A stretch of 64,000 bases of DNA. It comes from Holothuria scabra. Taxonomy: Eukaryota > Echinodermata > Holothuroidea > Aspidochirotida > Holothuriidae. Of this stretch, positions 24,325 to 39,300 are shown in pieces. Every line of letters begins with the position of its first letter. Positions within the stretch are counted from its first letter, which is position 1. A model generated the notes under the pieces. The model made no database searches, was not told the DNA's origin, and was given only the letters and a program-made list of their open reading frames with translations. The DNA lies in assembly GCA_037179385.1 (NCBI GenBank), contig CM074185.1:12532866-12596865 (forward strand), written 5' to 3'. A program made the position numbers and the translations under genes.

Positions 24325-27300
24325 CTGAAAATATCACAAGAAGACAATTGTAATTATTATGTGACAGCAGATATCAATCACAGTTTCATATCCTGGGGCA
24401 CATGTGCATCAAAACCACTGACTTCCTACACACGGACAGAGCCTACCGTAGGGTAGATTGTCGCCACCGTAAATTTGAGAAAGAGCGCACCAAGATGGCT
24501 GTCTGCTATGGTTTTGTGAGAAAGTAATATGGCAAGGTAAGGTCAAAATCACTTCACATATTGCAGGAATATGGTATTGCTTCCCATTCAAGTCTAACTT
24601 TTGTTTAAAGTAAAACAGTCGTTGCCAAATCAGACAATTTATACTTCACAAAGGCCATCTTAATGGTCCTTTTTTGTCCCAGTTGGTGGCAAAAATCTAC
24701 GGATAGGACGTACATGTTACATGCTCTGTCCATTTATATAAGTCAGGGATCAAAACCAATTCACTGAGCCATTTTAGCCATATTTCATTTTGGGAAAATG
24801 TTTAAAATTACACAGTATAATCCACACAGAATTTAGAGTACTTTACCTCAAACAAAGTATCTCTGAAAAATGCTGTAACTCACTGGTTGAAATAAAATTG
24901 AGACTCATGTACAAGATACAGGCTCATTTTTGTATGATCCCCAATTTGAGTTGATTGCTAACACTTTCACAATATTCACCACACAAATAATCACCCTTTA
25001 TGTAAACCACATTTCCTATGCCTAGAATTGACTTAAATTACCACTTCTGATGGCTTCAGATGAGATTCAAAGTTTAATATGAAGAAGAGCTAGGTCAATA
25101 GTCAGAAAAACTTTTACAGGGGATTTTTTTTGGAGAGGGGGAGGCAATGTGTGAAATTGTAATTGCATTGAGTCAAAGGCAAACTTCTAAATGCTTGGAG
25201 GGCAGGAATAATTTCCCAAGTGATCTTTCCCCCGCTGGCCTTTCCATCTCCCCTTGGCAGCTGGTATGAACAAGGTCAATGCCTCCAATTAGTGGAAGGG
25301 GCAGGAATAATTTCCCAAAGAGATCTTTCCCCCGCTGGCCTCTCCCCCTCTCCTTGGCAGCTGGTATGAACACGGTCCATGCCTCTACTTAGAGGAATAA
25401 CTAATATGGCATAACTGATATAATTGAAACTGAACTTACTTGTGTACTTTGTAATTAACCATATGCTGGATACCAGCAGGACACCAATGAAGAATGATAT
25501 AAAGATTACGGCTGCGAATATGGGACTTGTCACCACAACAGCTGTAAAAACCAAAACAATAGCCATTAACTGGTTTTGCACATTCACAACCATGGACACA
25601 AGTATGGAATTCCCCCCCCCCCCCAAAAAAAAAAAACCCACACCCTCAAATCTCATGTTTGGTTCCTTTTCAGTGGTTTGTCCCTAATTCATCACAGTAG
25701 TTTGCTGGTGCCCTAATGTCTAAGTCACATTTAGCCCTGGGCTCACTCAGTGTGTCCAATTTCCATGCCTTGGCCAGTGTCTACAGATTGGAGAAACATC
25801 CACTGGTAGCACTTATATACCCCAGTTATTTTTACCCTTGATGGGTTTATGACAAGCTCCCAATGGATTTTTATGTAATATTGGCTTGGTGATGACTGAT
25901 TCACCTGCCAAATGCCAGGTAAATTTTGTCAATCAGACAAGTGCCCAATGACATCTCTCTCGACCCTTGTCAGGATAGTTAAGTTATGGCCCAGTTTATA
26001 ACCAATGAGCTTAAGTTGAGCTGACCATGGCCTTCTTTCCAGTTGTGGCTCACTGGCTTGTTTTCCCTACTCCACTGCTTATGCTAAGCACCAAGCACAA
26101 TGGCAGGGGTTCCATCTTTAAAGTCTTTGGTATGACTCAACAATGACTTGCACTGCCTTGTCACAAAGCATGCTTTTTGTTTGGCTTGTTTGAGGTTTGC
26201 TCCGTGACTACAAAACTTCTGGTACAACCTAGCAGTGTGCAGTTTTATTTCCCAGATGAAAATCACTGGATTGTTTTCCATTACCTCCTTGTTCATGTGT
26301 ACCTTATGCAAAATTTCGACCTTAATATATTACATTTGTATTTAATATTAGACATTCATGGTACTCCCTATGCACCCAACAGGGGCGTTGATCCTGGAGG
26401 GAGGGAGGGTTGGGGGAAATTGCCACCCCAATGCAACATAATTCAGGTGATTTAAAAAAAAAAAAAACAGGATAAAAAAAATTCATAATGTGATATAGAG
26501 ATGGCTTTAGGGCTTCCAGGAAATGTCAATTTGAGTGCATCTGCCTGTCAATGTGTGAGTGCATATTTGCTTGCATGTGTTTACATGGCTGCTTGTGTTC
26601 CTATGGTCGCATTGCTTGTAGAACAATTCTGGCCCGGGACATGATCCAGGGTACTACCAGCTGTTTGAGATCTTTGTGCCCCCCCCCCCCAAATCCACAA
26701 ACCAGACCTAACCCCCTAGCACTCAGCTGTGATGTATCATGCAGTGGTCTCTGAGTAGAAAAGTAATGAGTAGGAGATAGGGGTTGGATGGGCATGTTTC
26801 TTCTCACACCTACAGACTGGCACACACATGCTTAAATGCATAAAAATAAATTGCCTCGAAAAAAATTAACATTACATCAAAATTCCTTTAAAATATTTGT
26901 AAAGCCTTTAATTTCCCTATGCAATCAGCAGCCATTACACTGAAATAACTTAAATAGGTCAAATAAATTGACTCTAGGCTAGCAGAAGAATATTTAGTTA
27001 CTTATCAGCAAGCTGTGTAGAAGCTTTGTTGGTGGTAGCCAGAATGTTATGTAACTTGTAAACAATATATCAATTGTTCAGTATTGGTGTGTTGGAAAAT
27101 AAAAGTCCTGTACACTAATTATCATGTACACTAGCATGAGGATTTTGCTGGTGTTAAGCAGCCTGAATAGCTAAGTTGCATACACCTTCATTGGCTATAG
27201 AACAAATCAAGTGGTTCACTACAAATATTTAAAAAGAATGTTTATGTCAAGTAAATGACACAAATACTCATGCTTGGGAAATAAAATCATGGCTCTCCAA

Positions 27301-30300
27301 AATTTAACCCATCTGAAAAAAAGAAGACATTGTTACTAACCTCCGCTTCTTAAATTCCCACAGTCTGTACTTGCTTGACCTGCCAAAAAAAGGGGGAATT
27401 CATTAACTAAATTAAAGAAATTTTACTATAGAGGCTTTGCATTTTGTCACAGATCGACTGCTCTTGTTAAAGGGCTAGAGCAGTCACCCCATCTTGAAGT
27501 AGAGTAGTAGGCTGTCCTGTTTCATGTTTGGCTCTTAAAAGTCATGTAAAAATATTTTTTCTTCTCAAATGTGAAATTTACCAGTAGAGACTGCTTGGTT
27601 TATCCTTGAATATGCAATATATAAGTCCTAAAATATTATGAAAGATACTTTGAAGGAAAATAAAAAGAAAATTGTGAGATTTATCTGTTGCTTTGGAGAA
27701 AGTATTGGGTGACTGCTCATGCCCTTTAAGTTCAAAATGTACCAACATGGAAAACAAACCAGAAAGCTAAAGGTTAGACCACCATCGACCATGCACTGGC
27801 TCAGGATAATGCACAATCAAGGTTCTATCAACAGTACATGATGACAGCATGGTGGGGCATTTTCCCTCATACTCCCACTGGTCCTGAACCAGATATACCT
27901 TTCCTGAGACGTAATTTCACAGGCTCCTGGAGTTGTTCCCCTGGAACCCTCACAATGTTTCGCCCTCCAACAGTGTTCTGCAACAGTCCGACTTGAACCA
28001 ATTGGTTGGAAACTGGTCTGTAAAACTTCATCTAACCCTTCCCCTGGACCCCAACTGCTAAAGCAAATGTACCTATCCTGAAACTAAATTCACCCATAGA
28101 TATGCTTTTCCCCATGGATTGGACCAACACCACGGTTTTGCCCCTAAATGGTCCTAGACCCTTTAAATTGCAAGCAAATTTTTGCCTGTATGCTCTTTTT
28201 TTTTTTTTTTTCAATTTTATGCCACTTCTGAATCCTTGTGCTGCCACTGTCAGTAAATTGAGTGAGAATGAGCACCTTACCTGTAAGGTTGCTATCATGC
28301 AGTATTTCTCTAGAATTCACTCGGAATGGTCCAATCTGGACATTTCTCATTGGCCATAACTTAACTTCCTTCCACTCATTACATGGAGCATTTTTCTCTG
28401 GTAGGGATGAACACTGAGGAGAAAATAACACAAAACATTTTAAAGGGTTGTAGCCTTGTCATGGAAACCATGGGCATCTCTATCCAGTATTGCTATCTTA
28501 AAATATTCTGTTTACAAGCCATTTGTGATATTTTGGCAGTTTCAGCTTTGGTGACCTCAAATGGCTTTGACCTCCACCAAAAAGGATAGCCACCTAGATA
28601 GACCTTCTTTCCCCCAAACATGAAAATATCTATACACCAAAATTTGAAGTGTCCATTGCTGTCTCAAGATATTATGATTGCAAGCAAATTTACAGTTTTA
28701 GCAGTTTTATCTCTAGTGACCTCTGTTGACCTTTGATCCTTTGACCTCTACCGAGAATGACAGGTTTTTTTTCAACATGAAAAATGTACACACTTCATAT
28801 AAAGTGTCCAGCATTGCTATCTTTAGATAAGATTTCAAGTTCACTTAAAAGGTTTTTGCACTTTAAACTCAGGTGACCTCAAATGACCCGTGACCTCAAG
28901 AGACAACAACTTCATAATAAATTTACATACATCATGAAGGTGTCCACAACTGCAAACTTAAAGTATCATGATTACAAGCCATTAAGGAAGCTTTCTCTTA
29001 GTGTTTGTACACATTTCAACATGATAAAATTCTATGATTTTGCCATGAATTCAAGGACCTGTGCCAATATTTCCAAAACCTTTAAAAGAAGTCAGATCCT
29101 GTATTTTCACCTTTTTTCCACAAAAAAATGTACCTCAACATTGAAAACATCAGAGCATAAATCCACTTCCTAAATTCCTGAGTTTTCCAGGACCTTATGA
29201 AGAATTACCCATTTTCCGTGACTTGCCACGCCTTCAAATTTACCTTATTGCGCTCCCTTATTTCATCTTATTGGCCCACATGGGATATTTTTGTTGTCTA
29301 TGACATGTGGGTAAAATATGGATGGACCCTACAATACCCACCATGTATTGCAGGCTAGTAAAAAAGTCGCTTATTAACCCAGGGTGCAAAATTAAATGGA
29401 CTCAATATGGGGGGAGGGGGGCATATAGGTTTTCTACCTTAAAAATGTGTAAATTTTTATAGTAACATTACTTTTGAGTTAAGCTCTTACCTGAACAATC
29501 TTTGGATTGCCTTGCAATTTCTCATTGGTACACAAGCTCAAGTTGCAGAAGACATAAAACGTCATAAAACTGAGATGCAGATTAGGAACATTAAAAGTGA
29601 AACGCTTGACGGTTCCTGGTGGCATGTTGGTTTGGTAAGGCTGAAACACCACAGGTAGGTACTGGAAGGAGGGCTCCACAGGACATCTTTAAGAGAAAAG
29701 AAGAGTCAAACTGACAATTCGGTGTTCCCACACTCTTTTAAAATGCTGAAACTCCGAACTTTTTTCCTGAATTTTTGAATACGTAAATTGAAATAGGTAG
29801 TTAAGACAAATTAAGAATTTCGAACAAAATGGCCTCTAATATTTACATGTATACCAAGCACGGGGCATACTTAGTATGATTGTATCTACCAAAAGTGTAA
29901 GATTTCAAATTTCAAACACCAGCTTTTTGAGACCAAACACCCAAAAATTCAGGGAAGACCAGGATAACATTTCAGGCTTTTTCCTAATGGGTGGGAACCT
30001 CAGACAGTTTTAATTCCCTCACCCCATGTCCCCATCCCCCACCAACCCCAGCTTGAAGCAGGGGCGCAAATCTCTGTTTGAGAGTGGGGGGGGGGAAATG
30101 CTTATGATGTGCCCATGAGTACTAAACTGTGCACGCTTGGCGGGCACCGCGAGCGCGAAGCGCAAAGCCCCAAAGGACTCCTGGTGGGAATCCTGGGGCG
30201 TAGCCCCCGGAAGCTCTTGTGTTCTGGCATTTCCAAAGCTTCAGAAAAACTGTTTTCGAATGAAAAAAAAAAAACGAAAAAATGTGAACATATTTTTAGG

Positions 30301-33300
30301 TCTACTCAAATTTTGGGGGGGGGGGGCCAAATTACGATTTGGCCCCCCCACACTTTTTCACTTGAGGGGACGAAGGCCCCCCTTGCCCCCCCGTGATTTG
30401 CGCCCATGGCTTGAAGCCAGGCTTTAAAAAGTTCTCTGCCAAATAGCCCAGACAAGGAAACTAGAACAGCAATGCTGTTGTAGCTCACACATTCTCTCTT
30501 GTCTGTAAAAAATAGCAACTCAAAGAACCAACTTTTATTACTTCCTCATCTGTTTCCACAAAACCTCCTTACCTTAACAATGGTAAATAACAGGTACAAA
30601 ATGACCAAAGAACTCAAAACCCTACTGCAAAATCACAAGGTATGCTAAAAATCCCCCTCCCTCTTTTAAAAAGTGCAAACTTTTACATCAGAAAGAAAAC
30701 AACCTAATTGACAGATCTACAAATATTACTGCGAAAGTTTGTAAAATTAAGAAAACCTGTTGGGCTAAACAAACTTAATTAGGAGCATTTTGGAAAAAAT
30801 TCTAAATATGTACAATGTATCAAGCATATTTTTAAGTACTGCAAAGTACATTTAGTTTCTCCTATGACTCCATAAGAAACACTGTGTGAATTTGCACTGG
30901 TAAAATAAAAACATGCATCGCTCCTCAAATGGCTCTCCTACTGCACTTGAACTCAAAGAGTTATCACAATTACTTGCCTTGACCAACTTGATTGATCTAG
31001 AAACAGAACAGATGTCCCCACCACATTAAGCCTATTTCCTTTCATGTAGGCTACACTTGACCACAGAATTGCTCCCAATTTTGTGCCACAGAATTGCTCC
31101 CAATTTTGTGTGTCAAGTATCCCTAGCTGCTCAGTCCATGAAGCTCTCTTCACAATACAGTGCTATTATCCCAAGACACTGTGATTTCAGAAACCACTGA
31201 TCCGTGTCCACAGGTGAGTCAGACATCAAACAACAGTCTGCTTGCAAGGCATTTGCAAGACAGCAATTGAACACACAACCAAGTAGCTGCAGTCAGCACA
31301 ATGAATAAACAGCTAACTGTTAAGCAGGCACAATGAACTCTGCTCTACATAAATAGCTAAAAAATTATGCTTAACACTCCTACATTGGAATGAAAGTAGG
31401 TGGGTTATAATGCTGTACTGACAATCATATACCAAAATTTCAGAACCAAATCTCCACAAATGGAAAGGGAGCAGGCTTTTGTTAAAAAGCTGACGCCATC
31501 TGGCCCATTTTATAACCTCACACATGTACTGTGTACATGTGTGAGCTAAAAATCACCCATACATGTCCACTGTGGGATATTGCAACCAACTGGGCAGATG
31601 CTGCACCAAAATGTTCTCCACAAAGGAGATCAAAGGCATATTGACAGAGGGCAAGTATAAATCCATGGGGACATGTAAGCGGAGAACTGGCCTGGAATTT
31701 CTGACTCTTTGAAAAGGATTCATACAGCATATAAAGACTGATGCACTTCTCCGTAATGACACATCTAAATCATTTCATAAGGTTCTAGACATGCTTATAG
31801 GAACACCTGGCACTTTACCAAACATTTCTGACAGGGTTTAGGAGGGGTTATAGTCACCTTGCTGAAACCCCAGTCCCCCTGGGCAGGCCTAAAAATTTTA
31901 TGCCTGCTTTGAGTAAGTGAGTTATTGGCATAACTTTACCTTCTTGGGAAACCTTTAAATCTTTAGTCGTTTGTTTGTATAAGAAAAAGGAGAAAAGTAC
32001 TTAAAATTTGATCTTCATAAACTCCCACAGTGAAAAAGATTGCCACTAGAAAAAAGATTTAGAGACACAGCTACCTATGAAGCAAGTCTAACTTGTGATA
32101 TTTGAGAAATAATGTATAGTACCATCTTGTTGGGATCCTAAGTATTGCCCGATTTTATTCTGCAGTCCACCAAGCTCTCTTAACTGTTAGCATGCTGGAA
32201 GCGAGATATCTCACTGACAGCGCTCTCCAACTTATACATTAAATATCCCTTTATATGAAACAAAAGAATGCCTTTCCTTCCTGATTTTTGCCGCAATTCT
32301 ACAAAATGGTGGCAGTCAACTAGAATAGGTAATACCTGGTAAGTGGAAGTTCCATAGGTACAACTACGGAGCTTAAATGCTTCAAAAATGAAGCCTGCCC
32401 TCAAAAAGTCTCAGCATGATAAGAGTTAACACACTTTTACTTACGCATCCTCTGTTATTGAGGCTAGTCTTTCTTCGTACAGTTTTGCCTGTGGGATTCC
32501 AATCCAACACTCCCCCATTACGATGTTAAGTCTTGGTTCCCTTGTAACCCCCATCTCAAAGTATATTGGGTCACCAATTTCCACTCTGTAAGGCTGAACT
32601 GTCCTTTTCTTAGCAAACCTCATGTCTGTGTACAGGTCCAGGTATAAATGGATGTCTGATGATAATGGTGCAGGGACTGGTTCTGGTGTTTGAGGGGGGA
32701 TATTTATGATCTTGAAAGTGCACGTGACTGTCCGCTGGGCAAGAATTTGTTCGGAATCTTCATCATCCTCAAAGGGAGACATTCCACTTCCATCACTGAC
32801 TGAGGATGAATAAAAGGTGACCTAAAAGAAAAAAAGCAACTTCCATTAAAGGGATGCCGTGAGATTGCAAAAAGGAAAATATATTAAAAATTTAAGTTTA
32901 AAATTTAAGTCACTCTTCTGAGACGACCATTTGACTAATAAATGAGAAAAAGTAAGGTCTATGCTGAAAAATCTGGCATCAGCCTTTAAATTCTAGTGGA
33001 AATAACGTCTAAACTTGAGGAATTAGAAAATGTGCTCCACACAAACATTATTCAAACTCTCATGGGCCATCTGTTGAACAGACCAATCAGAACAAAGGTG
33101 TAAACAGCTGATTGAGTTGGCACAACGGACACTAGTGAACAAGACTAGCGTTAGAGTTGTGTCGCTTATACCACAACTCCCTGTATGTACACACTGTACC
33201 GTGCCTGCCGTCGTACTTTCTCGCGATGACTGTGCTATATGAGTTCACGTAAACCACATAGTAAGAGAAACAGGGATTGGTGGCTACACAAAGGCTAGAA

Positions 33301-36300
33301 GGATGTTAGCAGTTAGTGCCAAAGAGTGGAAGACACTGACATTTTCAGTGGTGAAGGAAAGCAATTTTGAGAGTACACAAGTAAGTTAGTGTTATCGAGC
33401 GCCTGCTGCACAGTGAGGATAGCCAAGTCTGAGTGGTATGGAATGTTTTTAACCATGTGGCACCTCGATACTATTGCATATTCAACACCAGGTTAGTTAT
33501 TTAACGGTCTATAATGAGGGCTGTTTTTGAAAAAGGGCCTTTAAAAATTTAGCGATTTAAGCTGTTTACGTTAGTTCCAGACACTACAACTATCAGTTTG
33601 CAGTTTCGATTTGTATTCTTCAAGACATGGTTGCACTCACTGCAATTTCATGGATAAAGAGAAAGATAGGAAGAAGTATGATTTAATGTTTTTCCTTTTT
33701 GTAAACTCACAACATCGCTTTAAATTTAAGTGGCAGTCAAGTGGTAAAATAACAGTGAAAATGGTTCAAACACATAGACATACGGTACCAGGATTGCCCC
33801 ACCTGGGTCAATCTGAATCTCCCATGTGAGAAGTGGATGCTCTAGCACAAGATCACACAAGCTGTTAATGTAGGACTACAGGTTGCAGCACTATAAGACA
33901 CTAGCTATGTGAAGTCAACACAAGGCATCTGAAATAAAGTTGAGTCGAAATTGAAGTTACTCCGTATTGCTACATGAATGGTTAGTCCCTCTTTTTGAGA
34001 TTCGATAATCTGAACATCTATGAATATACCAAATGTTCACTTACGGAAGAAGTGAGTCACAGTATCCCAGATTTTACAGAAGTTTTCAGAAAACTCCAGA
34101 GAGGAAAATTTCTTCTCATAGGCAGGGTTGGAAAAAACGTTTACGGATGCATATGATGTCACAGAGCAAAAAGCACTCCATCCTTTGTAGGCAAAACAAA
34201 CTGACACCGACATGTGCAGAGCTGACTTGTCAACCAGTCAAAAATGTGCATAGTCTGCTACATGTGCAGAGTAAATTCTTATGTGTCAGGCTACATGTGT
34301 CATTGTTCTGCCCCAAGGAATGCATCAGTAGGTGGTCAATGCATAAGGTCTACTATCAGTAAGAGAGTAAAATTATTTCCCAGAGAGAGAGAGTATTTCC
34401 CACATTCCTCCCTATATTTCCATGTAAAGAAAAGGGAAATTTCCTTCCAAATGCCAAAATTTCTATACATATGCCCAAATTTAATGGGCTGAAACCTCTC
34501 AGCTTCCCAACTTTTTCCACTCATGCTCAAAGGGGCCTATATAAGCTTAGTAATTTAATCACAGGAACTATATACATTCCCTTTAAGCTCTGTGATTCAA
34601 TAAACTTCAGATCAGAGAATCAAAAGGCTGTTTGTACAAAAACAAATTCATTAAGGGTACAATGCTAATCTTGTAAACTACCTTTCATTGGCAAACTATC
34701 ACCTAGAGTGCACCACTGCCATGAACTTGTACTCTTGTAAACTTGTGACCTCACCAAGTACCACACCAAAATGTAGGCATGCACAAGAACTGCCAGCCAC
34801 GCTTGAGGAACTAAACAGGTGCAAATTGTTGCCATGGGATCACATGACCTAGCTTTTTCTGAGGGTAGAGAACTATCAAGTGAATCTTCATGTGGGAAAT
34901 CTTTCAACAAAAATAACACCTGTTATTTAGTTTATATTGACTTTAAAAGGAATAACATTGGCAATGTAAATGGACAAATGATAACGCTCAATTATTACTT
35001 GTACTGTGTCAAGGACTTGAACCCCTTCAATGAGACTTGCTTTTGGTGATTCAAGAATATTTTTTACCAAGAATGTCAATAGTCCAAAATGAAATTGAAA
35101 AAGCATCAAAATGTGAACTAAAGGTGTTTGGTAATAACAAGTAAGAATAGGACAACAAATACTGCCCTCTGTGAGAGAGTGTCCTAGGTTCTGCTGTGCT
35201 ATTGGTTTGTTAGGGTCTTCATTCTTAAGAAGGGGAAGTGGGGATCACGAGAGTAAAACTGCTATCACACTACAATGAATGCAGATCAGATTCTGATCCG
35301 ATTTTTGTGGGTGTTTGTTAAAATCTGCTACATTTCTGGTTGGGAGGAGCCACAAATTTGGTCACTGGTGTAAATATATGTTTGCCTTTGATGCCTTCGT
35401 AAATAAAATGTCAACTGACTTTTTTGTCGGGTCACACAGACACACATTTTTTATGAGAGGGTCAAGTCTGATAAAATCTGTTAGTCCATCTTTTCATAGT
35501 CCTACTGTTCAACTCATACATTCAAACAGGCTGGCAAATTTCTGGCTCTTTCCAGCCAGAAATGGAGAAGATTTAAAAAAAAAAAACCTCACAAAAATAG
35601 CATAAAAATCCAATTTGAATTCATTGCTGTATGACTGTAGCTTAAATAATGAATAGTGATGTAAATTGGCCTGTATCAGACGACTGAATGACACCTTGAC
35701 ACATTGTGCAACCTATCTCTCATAAAAAAATTTTATTTAAAGTATGACTGAATTTAGAATTGTAAAGAAAAAGTTTGATATGGCCATTCCGATCTTCTTT
35801 TCTGCACACCACTAATGAACAGGTTCAAATCAACCATCTACTGTGCTTCTACAATCCTTGACAAAAATGATGGGACAAAACAAGCAAGGAACGAAACACC
35901 ATCCCCCCACTCCCCCATTCAATGTTGCGGCAGCCCAAGGCGTCCTGAAACTTCAACATTGATACAGGGAGCAGGGTTTGTCCCATGTATTTTTGTCGAG
36001 GATTGTCGGAAGCCTGTACAAAGGTATAGGACTTTCCAAATTTTCGTTTTCAATGCTCTGAAACGAGTAGGTTGTCGTTTCATTTTTCAAGCTAGAGGAA
36101 AGTAGTTACAGTTGAATTTGTCCGACTAGTATACTGGCGTGTCAGATTAGCGCTCGAATAAAGATAAGTATCCCTCAAGCAGCTTGTACAAGGAGGGGAG
36201 AATAGTACTCTGGGTGGTGAGAGATTTAATTTACTTTAAAAATTTCATGTACTGTACTGTGGGAAAAAATAAAGAATTTTTTCCATCATATCTTTTCATT

Positions 36301-39300
36301 TTAGGGGTTGGGGGTAACACATTTCACGATATACCCAATGGTTAACCACAAAATTATCTCCTTTTTGGCATAAATAAACACTGAATGATGATTCAAACTA
36401 CAATCTAGTTAAAGACAAAATTGTATGTAAGAATTAGGGGTAGTGAACGTGACAATTTATGTAAAGATTTCTCGAAATTGAAACGGTTAACCATTTTTGC
36501 ACAATGAAAGTTTCCTATAAATAGAGAGATCTTCTGTTTGCACGATTAACCCTTGACAGTCATTGAAATAGTGTCGAGGTCAATGGTTAATCATGGTGAG
36601 GTCAACGGTAAACCGTGGCGCTTATTAAATATTCTCAGTAATAGGGAGCAGTAACAAGTTCTACATCAGGATAATGAATAAATTGTTATAAAGCCCACTT
36701 TCGGAGCTTTCTGTGGCAATTCAGTTTTGAAAATTTAAAACGCCGCGTTTGTCCTGTAAGTTATCTGGAATATAAGTTTTCCCCCTCCCTGAAAGTTGTT
36801 TTGATCTTCTCCCTTCCCCAAGAAATATTTCTCGCTTGAGAGCGACCCCTTCCCCCCTTCGGAACCTGCGGCAACGGGTCTTCTGAATAGGTTAATGACA
36901 AAATTAACGATGTTAAACCACCCATGGGTACCTAATTTTGATCACTTCCCTGTCCTAATTAGAAAGTCCCAATATGGACAGAAGTCCATAATGCATCATA
37001 AGTTACATTTCTTCCTCGTAAAATATTTAAAAGCCACTTTAATTATCTTTTCTTGCAGCAATTGTTCTTCATAATGCTTACACCGTGACATTTGTCATCA
37101 AATCACTCCTTTCAAACTGCACAACTTTTATTCACCAACTGCCATTACGTTGCCCAAGACCAGAAACTTCTTCATATACATTTGTACAAGCTTCCGACAA
37201 TCCTCGACAAAAATGATGGGACAAAACAAGCAATGAACAAAACACCATCCCCCCCCCACTCCCCCGTTCAATGTTGCGGCAGCCCAAGGCGTCCTGAAAC
37301 TTCAACATTGATACGGTGAGCAGGGTTTGTCCCATGTATTTTTGTCGAGGATTGTAGCTTGGCAACATTGCACAGAATGCTGTGTAGCACTGCTGCATTA
37401 TTACATAAAAATTGCCAGTGAGCCACAAATGGAAAAAAGGCTGTGGGCCAGCTCTACTTGAACCATTAGGTTGGAAACTGGGCCGTAAAACTCCATCTAA
37501 CTACCTAACAAACTAAATAAAAATTGCCACCAAGCTGTACAATTAACTGTCTACTACTACTAAGAGTCTACATGGATATATAAAATATCTCCACCAAGCC
37601 ATAAAAACTAGAAGAAAACACTCCATACTTCACCCCGTCCCATCCATTAAAATCCTAGTTGAAAAAGATATCTGATATGATTTGGGACTGAAAACAACAC
37701 TTTTAAAGCAAGAGAGATTGGGTAGCATATATGCCCTGATCCTAAACAACAAAATCTAATACTTCTTGCTAGAAAGCATATTCCTGTAAAGCTACTTCAT
37801 AAAAACAAGAGCCCAAGGGCACTATGGTTCCTTGCATTAAAGATGATATTGTATTAAGATAGTCCCAAGGTAAGGCATAATTTGCACCTTTAACCCCAAT
37901 GACTTTTGGCCATCACCCAAAAACATAGGGGCACATTAAATTTCAAAATCATACAAGCACTTGCCATTTGAGAGAAATGGAACACTTAACTTTTCAAATT
38001 ATCACACTGCACACTGCCCACTTCCATGCGACAAATACATTCATCACCTTTCACTAAAATGTCATTTACTTGAGTTTGGGGTAGTATAGGAGGTTAGTTA
38101 ATTGCCTTTTTGGTCAATCTCAACAATTTAAATCCAGACCTTAAAAAGAAGTCACAAAGGTCAAATACAGTCAAAGTAGATCAAAACTGACTTTAAATAA
38201 ACACAGTCTCTTCTGCACCAAAGAAATTTAACAGTCATCTGGTCATTCCTGATCACCAAAATTTATGATGGATGACTAGAAATTATGTCATGGTTGTCCT
38301 TTAGACTACCCAATGTGTTTGCCTGAGAAAAGCAAAAATAAGGAAAAGCCCACAATTCTGCTACTAAAGGCAGCCCAATAGTGATTTATTACCACCAATT
38401 TCTTCTTCACAATTTGGCTAGAAGACCAAGAAACAAACATAGCGCTGTAGAATCTAATAAATAACTTTCAACTTGACCTTTTAACCTAAAGAGGGTGTTA
38501 GAAACAGCATTGTAGTCCCTAGGGTAAAAGCAGAGGTAAAGAAGAGAAACTGCTTTCATATTTTACTATTGAAATTGGAATCTTAGCTTGCACTGTGAAT
38601 AACTTTATTCAATACTGTATGTGAGGAAAAGGTTGTTTTTAATAATAATTGCATTACTGTCCTGATTGTTAAGTAAACTGCTTTTAGACTGAGAGGGGGT
38701 TATAATTCTTCTTTTCTTTTATACATTGCATTTGTCTAAAGGCATTAAACTTCAGCTGGACTTTTAAACCAATTGAACAAAGACCCAAAGAGTCTTCACG
38801 TGCACTTTACTTAGATGAACACAACTTTCCATTATTTCCACTATGTTACTTGGTTATTGAGTAATTGCACCGCATACCTGGCATTGCAATAGGCCTACAT
38901 ATGACCTACATGTACACACTAGCCTGTCATTTAAATGTCAGTAACTCAAGTAACGAACATTGTAGGAGGGTAGTGTAATAGTCTTTTTGGTTCGTCTGAT
39001 CAAGACAAATCTTGATGTCACAAAAAAGTCACACAAAAGTCACAAAGGTCAAAAGGTCAAATGAGGTCAAGTGAGGTCAAGGGGGGTCATCACGTGCATT
39101 TCACTTAGACGAACACAAATCTCCATTACACCACCCCTCTAAAATGTTTCAGTGGCAAGATATCAATAAAACATTACTTTTTGACCTTTTGACCATTTCC
39201 AATTATTTTGGTTAATGTACCAACATTTTCACCTCCTACCAATCTAACTTATCCTAAAATGATGCCACTGCTTGAACAACGGATACTGAGTTACAGCTAC

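Noticed and set aside
25276..25656. First reading of the hydrophobic exon as an integrin alpha transmembrane segment
   Set aside because: No GFFKR follows, and the linked exons upstream encode a ZP domain and betaglycan-type orphan segments.
30109..30427. Overlapping open frames on both strands
   Set aside because: Lie inside the GC-rich hAT-type insertion; no domain, and open only because of composition.
33070..33830. Possible intronic promoter and short gene (CCAAT box near 33090, open frame 33611-33829)
   Set aside because: One CCAAT match and a short featureless frame are not enough; no splice structure or domain.
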